Below, one piece after another: positions 63,134 through 64,000 of a stretch of DNA of 64,000 nt. This DNA comes from Janthinobacterium sp. 61. Lineage in GTDB: Bacteria; Pseudomonadota; Gammaproteobacteria; Burkholderiales; Burkholderiaceae_D. The stretch spans positions 2,790,001 through 2,854,000 of the forward strand of contig NZ_PJMQ01000001.1 of the NCBI RefSeq assembly GCF_002846335.1, given 5' to 3'. A program made the position numbers and the translations under genes. The notes below the pieces were generated by a model. It was given only the letters and a program-made list of their open reading frames with translations. It was not told the DNA's origin and ran no database searches. Positions within the stretch are counted from its first letter, which is position 1. Every line of letters begins with the position of its first letter.

Positions 63134-63554
63134 AATAAATCCCTGTCGTGATGCGGCGCGGCCGGCCTACGCTTGCAGCATGAAAGCCGCGCCAGAACTG
63201 TGAACTCGTGAGACTGCAATGCGAAAACAACCATTCTCGCCGAAAGCAGGCCATTTTATCAAATTAAACATGGCAAATTGCAGCATTTCGCGCCGTTTAT
63301 GCCACGCCATCCGGCACGCGCGTGCTTTTTCCACCGGAAGCTCTTCATCTTCTCTTAATCTTTGCCTACTACTATGGCAAGCGCCGCCTGCCATAGTTAC
63401 TCCAAAGAATTACCCATAGATTGCAAATTGGAAAGGATGTTGCTTTTCAGTCGCTCTTTTCTGTCACTTATGGCATGCTTGCGCCCTTGGCGCGCAGCGC
63501 GCATCCGCACCGCGCGCACACCGATCAACCGACACGAACAGCCCCGACATCGCC
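63134..63554. other. divergent intergenic region
   Basis: About 420 bases between alaA and the Mth938-like gene. It must hold both promoters. AT-rich patches lie near 63250 and 63340-63430. No RNA gene, riboswitch or terminator is recognisable. Confidence 0.45.
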
Positions 63555-63947
63555 ATGAAACTGCATGCCAGCAGCACCCAACAATACCAAACCGTCACAG
63601 GCTACGATGAAAATGGCGTGGAGATCAATGCCCAGCCATACAACTACAGCCTGATCGTCATGCCGGAAATGCCACCACGGGCGTGGGATGTCGGCAGTTT
63701 CGAGCAGCTGAGCGAGGCACATTTCGCGCAAATCCTGGCCGATGCGCCCGACGTGGTCATCCTCGGTACGGGCGAGCGCCAGCGTTTCGTGCATCCGAAG
63801 CTGACGGCCGCGCTGACCATGCGCCGCATCGGCGTCGAGTGCATGGATAGCCAGGCAGCCTGCCGCACCTACAATATCCTGATGGGCGAAGGCCGCAAAG
63901 TCACCCTGGCCCTGATTCTGGCTCCCGGCGCAGGCAGCGCTGCATGA
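63555..63947 (+). CDS. Mth938-like domain protein (DUF498/NDUFAF3 family)
   Basis: A 130-residue single-domain protein. The motifs SLIVMPEMPPRAWDV, DVVILGTGERQRFVHP, and GVECMDSQAACRTYNILMGE match the Mth938 fold shared with the complex I assembly factor NDUFAF3. Its bacterial role is unknown. It starts ATG 63555 and overlaps the next gene by four bases (ATGA). The location beside alaA-hom is frequent in Burkholderiales. Confidence 0.88.
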   Translation: MKLHASSTQQYQTVTGYDENGVEINAQPYNYSLIVMPEMPPRAWDVGSFEQLSEAHFAQILADAPDVVILGTGERQRFVHPKLTAALTMRRIGVECMDSQAACRTYNILMGEGRKVTLALILAPGAGSAA

Positions 63948-64000
63948 AAATCAATGTCAACGAACTGCACAGCTCGAGGCTGCTGATGTGGTCCCTGCTG
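63944..64000 (+). CDS. start of an unidentified gene, cut by window edge
   Basis: Only 19 codons are visible (MKINVNELHSSRLLMWSLL). The hydrophobic trend at the end could be the start of a membrane helix. The ATG overlaps the stop of the Mth938-like gene, so it is translationally coupled. No family can be named from this much. Confidence 0.6.
   Translation, partial: MKINVNELHSSRLLMWSLL

Overview
The window is chromosomal DNA from a GC-rich Gram-negative bacterium. The gene content (TctC-type binding protein, TctD/TctE pair, general porin of the Neisseria/Burkholderia type, TorF-like outer-membrane protein, chemoreceptor ending in WEEF, alaA-hom next to a Mth938-like gene) points to Burkholderiales. 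Oxalobacteraceae (Janthinobacterium or a relative) is my best guess. That placement is inference from gene content and codon style; no 16S or other marker gene is present.

Layout. 0-5 kb: a truncated CYTH protein, an M14 carboxypeptidase, a TetR regulator, and a succinate/acetate CoA-transferase divergent from a LysR regulator. 5-7.6 kb: a FucP-family sugar permease with a LacI-type operator, a DUF3563-like mini-protein and an FMN reductase. 7.7-13.8 kb: a complete L-lactate module (lutA-lutC-lutB-lldP) divergent from a GntR/FadR-family regulator. 14-18.1 kb: a TorF-like porin with a striking leader hairpin, a chemoreceptor, and a lipoprotein beside a decayed copy of itself. 18.3-21.4 kb: four tightly coupled genes (acyl-CoA dehydrogenase-like, PIG-L deacetylase, SAM methyltransferase, GT2 glycosyltransferase) that look like an uncharacterised glycoconjugate pathway.

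21.5-30 kb: a roughly 2,000-residue autotransporter with eight IPT/TIG repeats, divergent from three tandem phage-tail-collar (MdpB-like) genes that are followed by a DUF6916-like gene. 30-32.9 kb: a degraded, lower-GC stretch ending at tRNA-Pro(GGG), with a broken S9 peptidase, an ASCH protein and an exported PLD-family nuclease. 33-39.6 kb: an RND efflux operon with a TetR regulator and a palindromic operator inside its promoter. 40-50.4 kb: a receiver-domain remnant, an LplT/PlsC-like fusion, a DUF2339/DUF3999 membrane pair, a lipoprotein, an XRE-type regulator, two paralogous small exported proteins and DUF2145.

50.4-60 kb: a transport locus in which a TctD/TctE two-component system faces a porin, an orphan TctC binding protein, a complete Fbp/Afu-type ABC importer and an AbrB-family membrane protein. 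60-64 kb: RraB, homoserine dehydrogenase, an AlaA-type aminotransferase, a Mth938-like protein and the start of one more gene. The best candidates for undescribed biology are the 18.3-21.4 kb operon, the autotransporter/collar-triplet locus, and the paralogue pair with DUF2145. I see no CRISPR array, intact insertion sequence or prophage.
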